Counted from the stretch's first letter, positions 1-8,318 are shown. The stretch: 64,000 nt of DNA from Alkalimonas mucilaginosa (GCF_036327005.1 NZ_JAUGZK010000001.1:1-64000); one strand, 5' to 3'. The notes: generated from the sequence alone by a model not told the origin. Numbers and translations are program-made.

Positions 1-468
1 GTTGAGTGGGCTTTTTGCTTTATCCGCTGCGCGGAAGTACTACTCACCCATGCCTGCCACCGAGGTGGCATTGCGAAACACTTCCCTGTGTTTCGCCCTT
101 CGGGCCTGCCTACGGCAGTCCTAAAACGCTCCCGGCGTTTTAGTCGCCATGCCGGTTCGGTGCATCACCCAGCTATCTGCGAAGGCTGAGGCCTCGTTCA
201 GATCGGCATCAACATGTTTGAGCGTTAGCGACAAATGTGCCGGGAGCACATTTGAACAGCTTTAGCTGGCCCGAAGTGCGTAGGGCAGGATGCCCGGAGT
301 AGTTGTTGTGGCGAGGCTGAAGGAGTGTCTCAGCCTGTAGCTCGTAACAAATGCAGTCTTACTTCGATTGACTCCATCTTGTTCTTGCTCCAGTTAACCG
401 CAAATTGTATTCCCGGCGCTGCCAGCTGGAGTAGTATGTTTCTGATCCCAAGGTCCAGGAAACGAACT
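1..468. other. Non-coding region with a dense array of hairpins
   Basis: I find no convincing gene here. The region holds a series of perfect inverted repeats: TGCCACC/GGTGGCA (55-70), GCGAAACAC/GTGTTTCGC (73-96), CTGCC/GGCAG (106-118), CTAAAACGC/GCGTTTTAG (121-143), CAAATGTGC/GCACATTTG (232-254), GGGCA/TGCCC (283-295) and AGGCTGA/TCAGCCT (314-336). The loop at 130-134 (TCCCG) is the exact reverse complement of the loop at 241-245 (CGGGA), so the two hairpins could kiss. The first 20 bases (a G+C-rich arm followed by a T run) look like the 3' half of an intrinsic terminator for a gene to the left. The rest up to 468 is the 5' region of the S9 peptidase gene. It could be a dispersed repeat or a structured RNA. 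Confidence 0.6.
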
Positions 469-2499
469 ATGAAAAAAATCCTTCAACTCTGTTTGCCGTT
501 GCTTTTGCTGTGGACGGCTACTGCAATAGCGCAACAAGTCAATCCGCTAAAATACGATGATGTATTTCATTTAGAACTGGTGACTGATCCTCAGATCAAC
601 GCCAAAGGCGATCAAATCGTGTTTGTGCGGAATTGGTTTGACAGACAAACCGATCGCCGCCGGATGGCACTTTGGATCATGAATGCCGATGGTTCTGCCA
701 TGCAACCGCTGACCCAAACCGACAGCAATGCCAGTTCACCCCGCTGGTCGCCGGATCAAAAGCGGATCGCTTATGTGCAGGATGGTCAAATCCATGTGCT
801 GTGGCTGGACTCCGGCCGCTCGGTGCAAATCAGTCAGTTGCCGCATACGCCGGCTAATCTGACCTGGTCTCCTGACGGTAACTGGCTGTCTTTTAACATG
901 TTTACTGCCAAGTCAGCTCCACCACCAGTGACTTTGCCTGGCAAGCCTGCAACTGCTAATTGGGCTCCAGCGCCGATTTACATCGACAGCATGCAGTACC
1001 GTGCTGATGGTGCCGGTTATTTGCCATCCGGATATCGTCATCACTACCTGATTGCCGCTGAAGGTGGCTCTGCCATTCAATTGACAACGGGTGATTACAA
1101 TCACAGTGGTGACTTGAGTTGGCAAGCCGATGGCAAAGCGGTGTATTTTGCTGCCAACCGTCGTGAAGCTGCTTACCGTACGCCGGTCAACTCTGCCATC
1201 TATCGCTTAACTCTTTCTGATCGCAGCATTGAACAAATCTACGATCCGGCAGGACCTGCCAGCCAACCGATGCTATCACCGGATGGTCGTCAATTGGCTT
1301 TCCTTGGGTTTGAAGACAGAAAGCTGGCTCATCAGGCTAACCGGCTGTATGTGATGAATTTAGATGGCAGCAATGTCCGCAACCTGACCGAAGATTTGGA
1401 TCGCCATATCAATGCCTTCCAATGGCAGAGCAACAGTCGTGGGCTTTATATTCAGTACGATGATCTGGGGCTTGGCAAAGTTGCTGAGCAGCCGCTGCGA
1501 GGGAATCGTTCGGTGTTGGTGACTGACTTGGGCGGTACCAGCTTCAGCCGGCCATACAGTGGTGGTCAGTTCAGCGTGGCAGACAATGGGTTGATTGCGT
1601 ATACCCAGGCAAGTACCGAACGTCCATCCGAGTTGGCGATGCAACATCGACGTACCAACCGCACCTTGACCAACCTGAACCGCGATCTGCTGTTTAAGCG
1701 CACCATCGGCCAGGTCGAGGAGATCTGGTATGAGTCTTCGGTCGATGGCAAAAAAATCCACGGCTGGCTGATGTATCCACCGGGTTTTGATGCCAACAAG
1801 CAATACCCGTTGATCCTGGAAATTCATGGTGGCCCGCACACTGCTTATGGCCCGGTGTTTGCGATGGAGTTGCAGTTGATGGCAGCGCAGGGCTATGTGG
1901 TGCTTTATACCAACCCAAGGGGCAGTACCAGCTATGGCGAAGATTTTGCCAACCTTATCCATCACAACTACCCAAGCTACGATTACAACGATCTGATGGA
2001 TGGCGTCGACGCTGTGCTTGCCCGAGGTTTTATTAATGAGCAGGAGCTCTTTATTACCGGTGGCAGTGGTGGTGGGGTACTGACCACCTGGACCATTGGC
2101 CATACCGATCGCTTTGCCGCTGCGGCTGCCATTAATCCGGTCATCAACTGGTACAGCTTTGTGCTGAATGCCGATATGTACAACTACTTTACTCAGTACT
2201 GGTTCCCAGGTCTGCCCTGGGAGATGCCTGAACATTACCTGAAGCACTCGCCCATCAGTTATGTTGGCAATGTCACTACGCCGACCATGCTGTTTACCGG
2301 TGATGCCGATTATCGCACGCCGATCTCTGAGACTGAACAGTACTATCAGGCACTGCAACTGCGTGGCATTGATACCGCCATGGTGCGGATCCCGGGCGCA
2401 TCGCATGCCTTGCATGCCAGGCCAAGCAATCTGATGGCCAAACCTGCTTATGTGATCCATTGGTTTGAACGTTATCGCCAAAGCAAAGCGTCCGATTAA
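469..2499 (+). CDS. S9 family (prolyl oligopeptidase-type) secreted peptidase
   Basis: The product is a predicted exported serine peptidase of the acylaminoacyl/prolyl oligopeptidase family, which trims short peptides in the periplasm. The 676-residue protein begins with a signal peptide (MKKIL, then a Leu-rich core ending near AIAQQ). It continues with a WD40-like/TolB-type beta-propeller of SPDG-style repeats to about residue 400 and an alpha/beta-hydrolase catalytic domain. The nucleophile is Ser533 in the GGSGGG elbow. The acid is Asp612 or Asp614 in the GDADYR segment, and the His is His646 in PGASHA. The start at 469 is chosen because AGGA precedes it at good spacing and the signal peptide begins there. 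An in-frame extension to 325 runs into the upstream hairpins and is unlikely to be translated. It stands alone and ends in a clear terminator. Confidence 0.9.
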   Translation: MKKILQLCLPLLLLWTATAIAQQVNPLKYDDVFHLELVTDPQINAKGDQIVFVRNWFDRQTDRRRMALWIMNADGSAMQPLTQTDSNASSPRWSPDQKRIAYVQDGQIHVLWLDSGRSVQISQLPHTPANLTWSPDGNWLSFNMFTAKSAPPPVTLPGKPATANWAPAPIYIDSMQYRADGAGYLPSGYRHHYLIAAEGGSAIQLTTGDYNHSGDLSWQADGKAVYFAANRREAAYRTPVNSAIYRLTLSDRSIEQIYDPAGPASQPMLSPDGRQLAFLGFEDRKLAHQANRLYVMNLDGSNVRNLTEDLDRHINAFQWQSNSRGLYIQYDDLGLGKVAEQPLRGNRSVLVTDLGGTSFSRPYSGGQFSVADNGLIAYTQASTERPSELAMQHRRTNRTLTNLNRDLLFKRTIGQVEEIWYESSVDGKKIHGWLMYPPGFDANKQYPLILEIHGGPHTAYGPVFAMELQLMAAQGYVVLYTNPRGSTSYGEDFANLIHHNYPSYDYNDLMDGVDAVLARGFINEQELFITGGSGGGVLTTWTIGHTDRFAAAAAINPVINWYSFVLNADMYNYFTQYWFPGLPWEMPEHYLKHSPISYVGNVTTPTMLFTGDADYRTPISETEQYYQALQLRGIDTAMVRIPGASHALHARPSNLMAKPAYVIHWFERYRQSKASD

Positions 2500-2517
2500 A
2501 CGGCTGCTCCCTCTGAT

Positions 2518-2552
2518 AAGCCCGGTGTTGTGTGCCGGGCTTTCTTCTTTTT
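2518..2552 (+). terminator. Intrinsic terminator of the S9 peptidase gene
   Basis: An 8-bp stem AAGCCCGG/CCGGGCTT (2518-2525 with 2535-2542) is followed by a T-rich tail to 2552. It lies 18 bases after the stop codon. Confidence 0.85.
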
Positions 2553-2605
2553 AGCAAAGCGTGTATGTTTTCTATGCAATCAAAGGAGCATAGGATGAAT
2601 TCTGC

Positions 2606-2633
2606 TTTACCTTTCAGTCGGCTTTTGTATAAT
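2606..2633 (+). promoter_or_regulatory. Promoter of the tRNA-Trp gene
   Basis: A perfect -10 box TATAAT lies at 2628-2633, with a weaker -35 (TTTACC, 2606-2611) 16 bases upstream. The G+C-rich discriminator GGCGCG that follows is typical of stable RNA promoters under stringent control. Confidence 0.7.
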
Positions 2634-2648
2634 GGCGCGACCAAACGT

Positions 2649-2725
2649 AGGGGCATAGTTCCAATTGGTAGAACAGCGGTCTCCAAAACCGACGGTTGGG
2701 GGTTCGAATCCCTCTGCCCCTGCCA
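2649..2725 (+). tRNA. tRNA-Trp (CCA anticodon)
   Basis: The cloverleaf is complete. The acceptor stem AGGGGCA pairs with TGCCCCT (2649-2655 with 2715-2721), and the T arm carries GGTTCGAATCC. The anticodon CCA is at 2683-2685 in the loop CTCCAAA, and the CCA tail is encoded at 2723-2725. The sequence closely follows the E. coli tRNA-Trp pattern. No terminator follows. The holD start lies only about 20 bases downstream, so the tRNA is probably cut out of a longer transcript. Confidence 0.96.
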
Positions 2726-2745
2726 CTTTGGTCTGAGCACACTAA

Positions 2746-3147
2746 GTGCCACAGACACAGGTGAATCCCGTGCTTAATTCATCTCAGCGTCAGCTGTTAC
2801 AACTTTTAGCCATCCAGCCGTTACAGCTCAAACCCTGTTTTCAACCTGAGCCAGAAATCACTCCTGCTGATGTGGTAGACGATACTGCTACTGGGCCGAC
2901 ACTGTTGTGTCCGCAAGAAAATCATCCATTGGTGCAAGATGTGGTCTATCTGCTGCGTCAACAACCGGATACGACTCCTCAAGGGTTACAACTTGGTTCT
3001 TTGTACTGGTCGATACTACCAGGTTCTACCGAGTGTACTCTGAGCGGGCATCAGCTCATCAGCCCGGAACTTTCTTCCCTGACATCGTCGGCATTAAAAC
3101 GCCAACTCTGGGCTTGTTTAAGTCATTATCTTGATGCGAATGATTAA
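2746..3147 (+). CDS. holD: DNA polymerase III psi subunit
   Basis: Psi joins chi to the tau/gamma clamp loader and so links the replisome to SSB. The 133-residue product matches the usual length (about 135) and is poorly conserved, as psi proteins are. The call rests mainly on the holD-rimI order known from enterobacteria and on weak similarity (Gln/Leu-rich N-terminus, a C-terminal segment like psi). The start is uncertain: GTG codons at 2746, 2761 and 2770 are in frame and none has a strong Shine-Dalgarno. It follows tRNA-Trp without a terminator and overlaps rimI. Confidence 0.72.
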   Translation: MPQTQVNPVLNSSQRQLLQLLAIQPLQLKPCFQPEPEITPADVVDDTATGPTLLCPQENHPLVQDVVYLLRQQPDTTPQGLQLGSLYWSILPGSTECTLSGHQLISPELSSLTSSALKRQLWACLSHYLDAND

Positions 3148-3595
3148 GCCGTTGGCGGCTGCCCAGTTGCCAGAAATCCTATCCATTGAACAACAAGCTG
3201 CTTTTGCTCCCTGGAGTCTAAGTCTGTTTGAAAGTTGCCTGAGCCAGGATTATTTCAATTTCGTGCTGTGGGTGGAAGGTAAGCTGTGTGGTTACTATCT
3301 GGCGCAGCAGGTGCTGGATGAAGCCACGCTATTCAATATAGTGGTAGCACCGGATGAGCAAGGCAAAGGCTATGGCAAAACCTTATTGCAGCATATGCTA
3401 GAACAGGCAAAACAACGTGGCTGCCATCAGGTCTGGCTGGAAGTGCGGGTATCCAATACTGCTGCCATCGCTTTGTACCAGGCGGCTGGTTTTGAATTAA
3501 CCGGCCGGCGCAAAAACTACTACCAGGGCAGCTCAGGGACTGAGGATGCCCTGGTGATGGGACTGCAGCTGAGCGTCAGCTCAGCTCAGACTTAA
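3134..3595 (+). CDS. rimI: Ribosomal protein S18 alanine N-acetyltransferase
   Basis: A GNAT-family enzyme that acetylates the N-terminal Ala of ribosomal protein S18 using acetyl-CoA. The 153-residue length is normal. Visible features are the N-terminal EQQAAFAPW segment typical of RimI, the acetyl-CoA loop EQGKGYGKTLL, and the C-terminal ALYQAAGFELTGRRKNYY stretch. The start at ATG 3134 aligns in length with E. coli RimI; ATG 3140 is an alternative. The gene overlaps the end of holD, so translation is probably coupled. Its stop overlaps by four bases the stop of the convergent permease gene. Confidence 0.92.
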   Translation: MRMIKPLAAAQLPEILSIEQQAAFAPWSLSLFESCLSQDYFNFVLWVEGKLCGYYLAQQVLDEATLFNIVVAPDEQGKGYGKTLLQHMLEQAKQRGCHQVWLEVRVSNTAAIALYQAAGFELTGRRKNYYQGSSGTEDALVMGLQLSVSSAQT

Positions 3596-4530
3596 TGCAG
3601 CCAGTTTATTAGTTGCAGGTAGAGCGGAATGCCTAACAGCACATTCAGCGGGAAAGTAATGCCGAGCGCTGCCAACAAAGACAAACCGATATCTGCCTGA
3701 GGAATAGCAGTGCGAATGGCCACTGGCGCTGCAATGTAGGATGCGCTGGCGGTTAAACTGGCTAAAATCAGAATGGAGCCATCCGGCAGGCCCAGCCAGA
3801 TGCCGGTAAAGACACCACAGACCGCCAGTACTACCGGCGCAATCAGCGCAAAACAAATCACCCGCCAGTAACGCAGTGAAATGCGGTTCAATGTTTCCGC
3901 AGCAGTTAAGCCCATTTCCAGCAAGAACAGCGCCAGCACCCCTTTAAAGGCATTGGTAAAGAGCTCAGTGACGGCGGAACCCTGCTGTGGACCATACATG
4001 TAGCCAATCAGTACGCCACCGGCCAGTAACACCACGCCACGGTTGGTCAGGGTTTCGTGCCAGAGTGCACTTTGGCTGGTTTTTGGCCCGTCACTTTGCC
4101 GCCAGCGGTAAATAGCCAGCGCCACCATAATGGCCGGTAGCTCCAGCATCACCAGATAGAGGGTGACTTCAGCGCCAATGGTCAGCTGCATGCTTTCGGC
4201 ATAGGCCAGGGCAACGGCAAAGGTACCGGCACTGGCCGAGCCATAATGAGCGGCAAAACTGGCACTGTCGGCCGATGATAAACGTACCAGGCTGCGTAAT
4301 ACCGGATAGAGGATTAAAGGGAAGAGGGCGCCAATCAGAATAACACTGCCAAGCTCCGGTACCAGCTGCCAGCTCAGATTGCCGTGCAGGGCCATCCCAC
4401 CTTTTAGGCCTATGGTCAGCATTAGTAACAAACTAAGAGTATCGTAGGCGGCTTTAGGAATGGTGAGATCAGAACGCAGGATACCTGCCAACAAGCCCAA
4501 CAAAAAAAACATCACTACGATATCAGGCAT
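3592..4530 (-). CDS. SbtA-type (Na+-dependent bicarbonate transporter superfamily) permease
   Basis: A 312-residue membrane protein of the Sbt_1/DUF897 family, whose founder is the cyanobacterial sodium-bicarbonate symporter SbtA. It has about ten hydrophobic segments in two halves. The recognisable family stretches are GLKGGMALHG in the first half and LLEMGLTAAETL and LTASASYIAAPVAIR in the second. The start at 4530 is set by a strong GAGGAA site; a nine-codon extension upstream is unlikely. The substrate in heterotrophs is not established, so bicarbonate is inference only. It converges on rimI. Confidence 0.82.
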   Translation of the reverse strand: MPDIVVMFFLLGLLAGILRSDLTIPKAAYDTLSLLLMLTIGLKGGMALHGNLSWQLVPELGSVILIGALFPLILYPVLRSLVRLSSADSASFAAHYGSASAGTFAVALAYAESMQLTIGAEVTLYLVMLELPAIMVALAIYRWRQSDGPKTSQSALWHETLTNRGVVLLAGGVLIGYMYGPQQGSAVTELFTNAFKGVLALFLLEMGLTAAETLNRISLRYWRVICFALIAPVVLAVCGVFTGIWLGLPDGSILILASLTASASYIAAPVAIRTAIPQADIGLSLLAALGITFPLNVLLGIPLYLQLINWLH

Positions 4531-4597
4531 GACTCTTCCTCGCTTAGCAATTGGCAAAACCTGCGCATTGTATCCTTAGCGGGGGGGAAAGGGAAAC

Positions 4598-4626
4598 CCC
4601 GGTGTGCTCAGCAGACCAGCACCGGG
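4598..4626 (-). terminator. Terminator-like hairpin between the CDF and permease genes
   Basis: CCCGGTG/CACCGGG (4598-4604 with 4620-4626) lies downstream of the CDF-like gene on the minus strand. It is followed in that direction by a pyrimidine-rich run rather than a clean T tract, so termination is likely partial. Confidence 0.4.
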
Positions 4627-4647
4627 ATATATGGTTTATCGAGTTGA

Positions 4648-5547
4648 TTAGGCGGTTTGTTGCTTTGGACGGGTACTCTGACAATAAAAATCCAACCAAA
4701 CGACAGGCTCCAGCGGCAAGTGAGCTAATTTACGCTCCAATTGCTGTTGCAAGCCCTGCATTTGCTCGATCCTACTGATACCTATGCGCACCTCCAGCAG
4801 CAGGTAGCTGCCGCTTTTGGCCATCTTGCACTGGCGGTGTGAAATCCCCAGGCTTTCCAGCTCGCGATAAACCTGCTTACGCAGCTCTGGCGGAGGGCTT
4901 ATCATCAGCAGTTCATTGATAGAGTGCCACAACATACGCAGCGGCACCTGAATAAAATAACCGGATACCAGAATTACCATCACCGGATCAGCATACAACG
5001 CCCAGCCAGCATAAGGGGTAAATTGCAGGCTCCAGGTCAGAATAAAACCAAGCAATACAGCCAGACTTAACACGGCATCCATCCACCACTGGTTTTGTTC
5101 GGCTTCAACCAGTACCGACTGCAATGAAAGATTGGCCCGGCGCAATCGCCACCAAATGGCGAAGCAAACCAAAACGCTGAGCAGAGCAAAGAAAATGGCT
5201 TTATCGGCTGCAACTTGGCGACCACCATCTAACACTGCCATCACCGCAGCAGCAAAAGAGACTACACACACCAGCAGGATCACCATGCCTTTTACGGCAA
5301 TGGACAATGGTTCAGCTTGCAGCCTGCCAAAGTTAAAACGGCTATCTGCAGGAGCGCTGGCAACCCGAAGTGCCAGCAACGACAACAAAGACAATCCTAA
5401 ACTGACCAGTGAATAACTACCGTCAAACACGATGGCCATGGAATGGGCCCAGAGCCCCCAACCTATGCCGACCAGGGCGAAAAAACCAGCACCGGCAGCA
5501 GAGAACTTAAGAATTGATGACTCCGAACGGATGTTCAGCGACAACAT
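4648..5547 (-). CDS. Cation diffusion facilitator-like transporter
   Basis: The 299-residue protein has the CDF layout: six hydrophobic segments, then a soluble C-terminal domain from about residue 210 (ISPPPELRKQVYRELESLGISHRQ). The NFGRLQAEPL loop after TM2 matches the SFGHGKAESL loop of zinc exporter YiiP and fixes the alignment. In that alignment the TM2 metal residues D45 and D49 become Tyr and Ser and the TM5 His153 becomes Gln, leaving only the TM5 Asp (in WWMDAV). It belongs to a variant group with an FDGSYSL motif, so metal export is not assured. The start has GAGG upstream. It is divergent from a LysR gene. Confidence 0.75.
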   Translation of the reverse strand: MLSLNIRSESSILKFSAAGAGFFALVGIGWGLWAHSMAIVFDGSYSLVSLGLSLLSLLALRVASAPADSRFNFGRLQAEPLSIAVKGMVILLVCVVSFAAAVMAVLDGGRQVAADKAIFFALLSVLVCFAIWWRLRRANLSLQSVLVEAEQNQWWMDAVLSLAVLLGFILTWSLQFTPYAGWALYADPVMVILVSGYFIQVPLRMLWHSINELLMISPPPELRKQVYRELESLGISHRQCKMAKSGSYLLLEVRIGISRIEQMQGLQQQLERKLAHLPLEPVVWLDFYCQSTRPKQQTA

Positions 5548-5681
5548 AAAAACCTCGATTTATGGCAAAAAAGTGACAAAGTATTCGTCAGTAAGGTTTG
5601 TTTGATAATTAACCAACCTTGCTGAGCTGCTTTGTTGGCGGTATTCTAAGTGACAGTAAATTAAAGTAGATAATCGCTAGC

Positions 5682-5698
5682 CGACGAATTTTTCGTCG
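5682..5698. promoter_or_regulatory. Inverted repeat in the CDF/LysR divergent region
   Basis: CGACGAA TTT TTCGTCG is a perfect 7-bp inverted repeat 16 bases before the LysR start. It could be an operator for the LysR regulator or a small 5' hairpin. There is no direct evidence for either. Confidence 0.35.
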
Positions 5699-5713
5699 CC
5701 TATGGGGGTTGTG

Positions 5714-6595
5714 ATGAAAGTTATTCAGGCTGAAGTATTTTTGGTGGTGCTGGAAGAGGGCTCGGTAGCGGCCGCGGCCCGCCAGCTTGGTCGCAGTCGC
5801 ACCACCATCAGCAGCGTGCTCAGCAGTTTTGAAGATGAGCTGGCGGTAACTTTATTTGAGCGCTCCGGCAATGAGCTGGCCGCCACGCCTATTGCCTGGG
5901 CCATTAAACCGGATTGCATCCGATTGCTGCAATCGGCTCGCCAAATCGAGCAGCGTTGTCAGCAGCAGCGCAGCGGCATTGAATCAACACTTCGCATTGC
6001 CCGGGACGATGCGCTACCGGAGCGCTTCTGGCGCGAAACCATGACGGCCTTAAAGCAGCAGTTCCCGCTGACCGGTATTTCGGTCTATCTGGCTCCGCCG
6101 CAAGAACTGCCTGAGCTGGTGGACTGGCAATCGGTCGATCTGGCGTTTGGCTTGGCCCAGCAAAATGAACCGCACGAAAGCCTGCAGTTTCGCCCGCTTG
6201 GCGGCCTTCGGGTAATGATGGTCACCGGCCCTGAGCATGCACTCTGCCGCTTGCCCTTAGTGCATGATGATGACTTGCAGCAGTACACCCAGGTAACAAC
6301 CGCCTATTTGCAGGATGATTTGCTGGTACCGCAGCTATCGGGTGCATCTAACTACCTGGCGCTGACTCAGTTTGAACTGATTCGCGATGCAGTGATTAGT
6401 GGCGCCGGCTGGTCCCGTTTGCCCCAGCCGGTGATTATGGAGCAACTTAAAAACGAGCAACTGCGGGTACTGAAGCATCCGGGGGCGCTGAACTGGCAAT
6501 CCTATCAGTTAATTTGCGAGCAGGGCTATGCCATGGGCCGGGTGGCCAGCTGGCTGGAACAGCAGGTTGTGCGTTATCTGACCCAGTTTGGCTAA
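5714..6595 (+). CDS. LysR-family transcriptional regulator
   Basis: A 293-residue LTTR. The N-terminal winged helix-turn-helix has the classic GSVAAAARQLGRSRTTISSV stretch (about residues 15-35) followed by LFERSGNELAATPIA. The rest is a periplasmic-binding-protein-like effector domain (about 90-290). The start at ATG 5714 is preferred over ATG 5702 because a GGGGG run then sits at Shine-Dalgarno distance. The gene is divergent from the CDF-like transporter, the usual place for an LTTR target, so it may regulate that gene as well as itself. The effector is unknown. Confidence 0.88.
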   Translation: MKVIQAEVFLVVLEEGSVAAAARQLGRSRTTISSVLSSFEDELAVTLFERSGNELAATPIAWAIKPDCIRLLQSARQIEQRCQQQRSGIESTLRIARDDALPERFWRETMTALKQQFPLTGISVYLAPPQELPELVDWQSVDLAFGLAQQNEPHESLQFRPLGGLRVMMVTGPEHALCRLPLVHDDDLQQYTQVTTAYLQDDLLVPQLSGASNYLALTQFELIRDAVISGAGWSRLPQPVIMEQLKNEQLRVLKHPGALNWQSYQLICEQGYAMGRVASWLEQQVVRYLTQFG

Positions 6596-6719
6596 GTGAA
6601 AGCCGACAATAAGGTTTCCCCCGATCCATCATTCGCGGTAAAATGCGGCAAATTTTTTATGCATCGCAGCGGATCCCGTGATCCTTTGCGTTATTTGCTA
6701 TTGTCGCAACGAGTATTGA

Positions 6720-8306
6720 ATGAGCAACCAACAGTTACAGCAGGAAATCAACAGCCGGCGCACCTTTGCTATTATCAGCCACCCGGATGCCGGTAAAACC
6801 ACCATCACCGAGAAGGTGTTGCTATTTGGAGAATTGATCCAAAAAGCCGGTACCGTCAAAGGCAAAAAGTCCGGTCAGTTTGCCACCTCCGACTGGATGG
6901 AGATGGAAAAAGAGCGGGGCATCTCGGTGACCACCTCGGTGATGCAGTTTCCGTACAACCACTGCCTGGTCAATCTGCTCGATACACCCGGTCACGAAGA
7001 TTTCTCGGAAGATACTTACCGTACCCTGACGGCGGTGGACTCCTGTCTGATGGTGATTGATGCTGCCAAAGGGGTTGAGGACCGAACCATCAAACTGATG
7101 GAAGTGACGAGGCTGCGTGATACGCCCATTCTGACCTTTATGAACAAAATGGATCGGGATATCCGTGATCCGATTGATCTGCTGGATGAAGTAGAAAGCG
7201 TGCTGAATATTGCCTGCGCGCCCATTACCTGGCCGATTGGTTGTGGTAAGGAGTTTAAAGGGGTGTACCATCTGCTGCGTGATGAAGTCATCCTGTACAA
7301 ATCGGGCCTGGGTCACACCATTCAGGACGTGCGCATCATTGCCGGCATTAATAACCCGGAGCTGGATGCGGCGATTGGTTCTTTCGCTGAGACGCTGCGT
7401 GATGAGCTGGAATTGGTGCAGGGCGCCAGCCATGCCTTCGATCAGGAACTGTTTTTAAAAGGCGAGCTGACCCCGGTGTTCTTTGGTACCGCTCTTGGTA
7501 ACTTCGGTGTCGATCATATGCTGGATGGCCTGACCGAATGGGCGCCGACGCCACAGCCTCGGGCAACGAATACCCGCTTGGTGCAAGCGAATGAACCTGG
7601 TTTTAGCGGCTTTGTTTTTAAAATTCAGGCCAATATGGATCCGAAGCACCGCGATCGGGTGGCGTTTTTACGCATTTGCTCCGGCAAGTATGAAAAAGGC
7701 ATGAAAATGCGCCATGTCCGGCTTGGCAAAGATGTGCAAGTGTCGCATGCGTTGACCTTTGTCGCCGGCGATCGCGAGCATGTTGAAGAAGCCTGGCCTG
7801 GAGACATCATTGGCCTGCACAACCATGGCACCATTAAAATCGGCGATACCTTCACCGTGGGCGAGGACATGCAGTTTACCGGCATTCCAAACTTTGCACC
7901 GGAGCTGTTCCGCCGCATTCGTTTGCGCGATCCGCTTAAGCAAAAACAACTGCTCAAAGGTCTGGTGCAATTGTCGGAAGAAGGGGCGGTGCAGGTGTTT
8001 CGGCCCATCGACAGCAACGATCTGATTGTTGGTGCAGTTGGTATTCTGCAGTTTGATGTGGTGGTGCACCGGTTAAAATCCGAATACAACGTCGATGCTT
8101 TGTACGAAAGCATCAACGTGTCCACTGCCCGCTGGGTGTACAGCGACGACAGCAAAGCCATGGCAGAATTTAAAAAGAAAGCCAGCCAGAACCTGGCGCT
8201 CGATGGCGGCGATAATCTGACTTACATCGCACCGACCATGGTGAATCTGAACCTGGCGATAGAGCGTTACCCGAACATTCAGTTCACCAAAACCCGTGAG
8301 CACTAA
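6720..8306 (+). CDS. prfC: Peptide chain release factor 3
   Basis: RF3 is the GTPase that removes RF1/RF2 from the ribosome after peptide release. The 528 residues match E. coli RF3 (529). The G1 P-loop is SHPDAGKTT near residue 21, followed by GISVTTSVMQF (G2), DTPGHEDFSEDT (G3) and NKMDRD (G4). The elongation-factor-like domains 2 and 3 follow. It heads a run of four same-strand genes, with argS starting 12 bases after its stop. Confidence 0.97.
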   Translation: MSNQQLQQEINSRRTFAIISHPDAGKTTITEKVLLFGELIQKAGTVKGKKSGQFATSDWMEMEKERGISVTTSVMQFPYNHCLVNLLDTPGHEDFSEDTYRTLTAVDSCLMVIDAAKGVEDRTIKLMEVTRLRDTPILTFMNKMDRDIRDPIDLLDEVESVLNIACAPITWPIGCGKEFKGVYHLLRDEVILYKSGLGHTIQDVRIIAGINNPELDAAIGSFAETLRDELELVQGASHAFDQELFLKGELTPVFFGTALGNFGVDHMLDGLTEWAPTPQPRATNTRLVQANEPGFSGFVFKIQANMDPKHRDRVAFLRICSGKYEKGMKMRHVRLGKDVQVSHALTFVAGDREHVEEAWPGDIIGLHNHGTIKIGDTFTVGEDMQFTGIPNFAPELFRRIRLRDPLKQKQLLKGLVQLSEEGAVQVFRPIDSNDLIVGAVGILQFDVVVHRLKSEYNVDALYESINVSTARWVYSDDSKAMAEFKKKASQNLALDGGDNLTYIAPTMVNLNLAIERYPNIQFTKTREH

Positions 8307-8318
8307 CAGGGCAAGCAA

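Noticed and set aside
325..468. N-terminal 48-codon extension of the S9 peptidase from GTG 325
   Set aside because: It begins inside a hairpin loop, looks random, and would bury the signal peptide that starts at 469 behind a good Shine-Dalgarno.
1360..2481. 373-codon open frame on the minus strand
   Set aside because: It lies fully inside the S9 peptidase gene, has no recognisable domain, and the plus-strand protein is clearly real.
4581..4600. G-rich run as a possible G-quadruplex
   Set aside because: Only two G tracts (seven and three G) are present before C runs begin; four tracts are needed.
6822..7433. 203-codon minus-strand open frame
   Set aside because: Opposite-strand shadow of prfC; low complexity (Gln/His-rich) and no family match.
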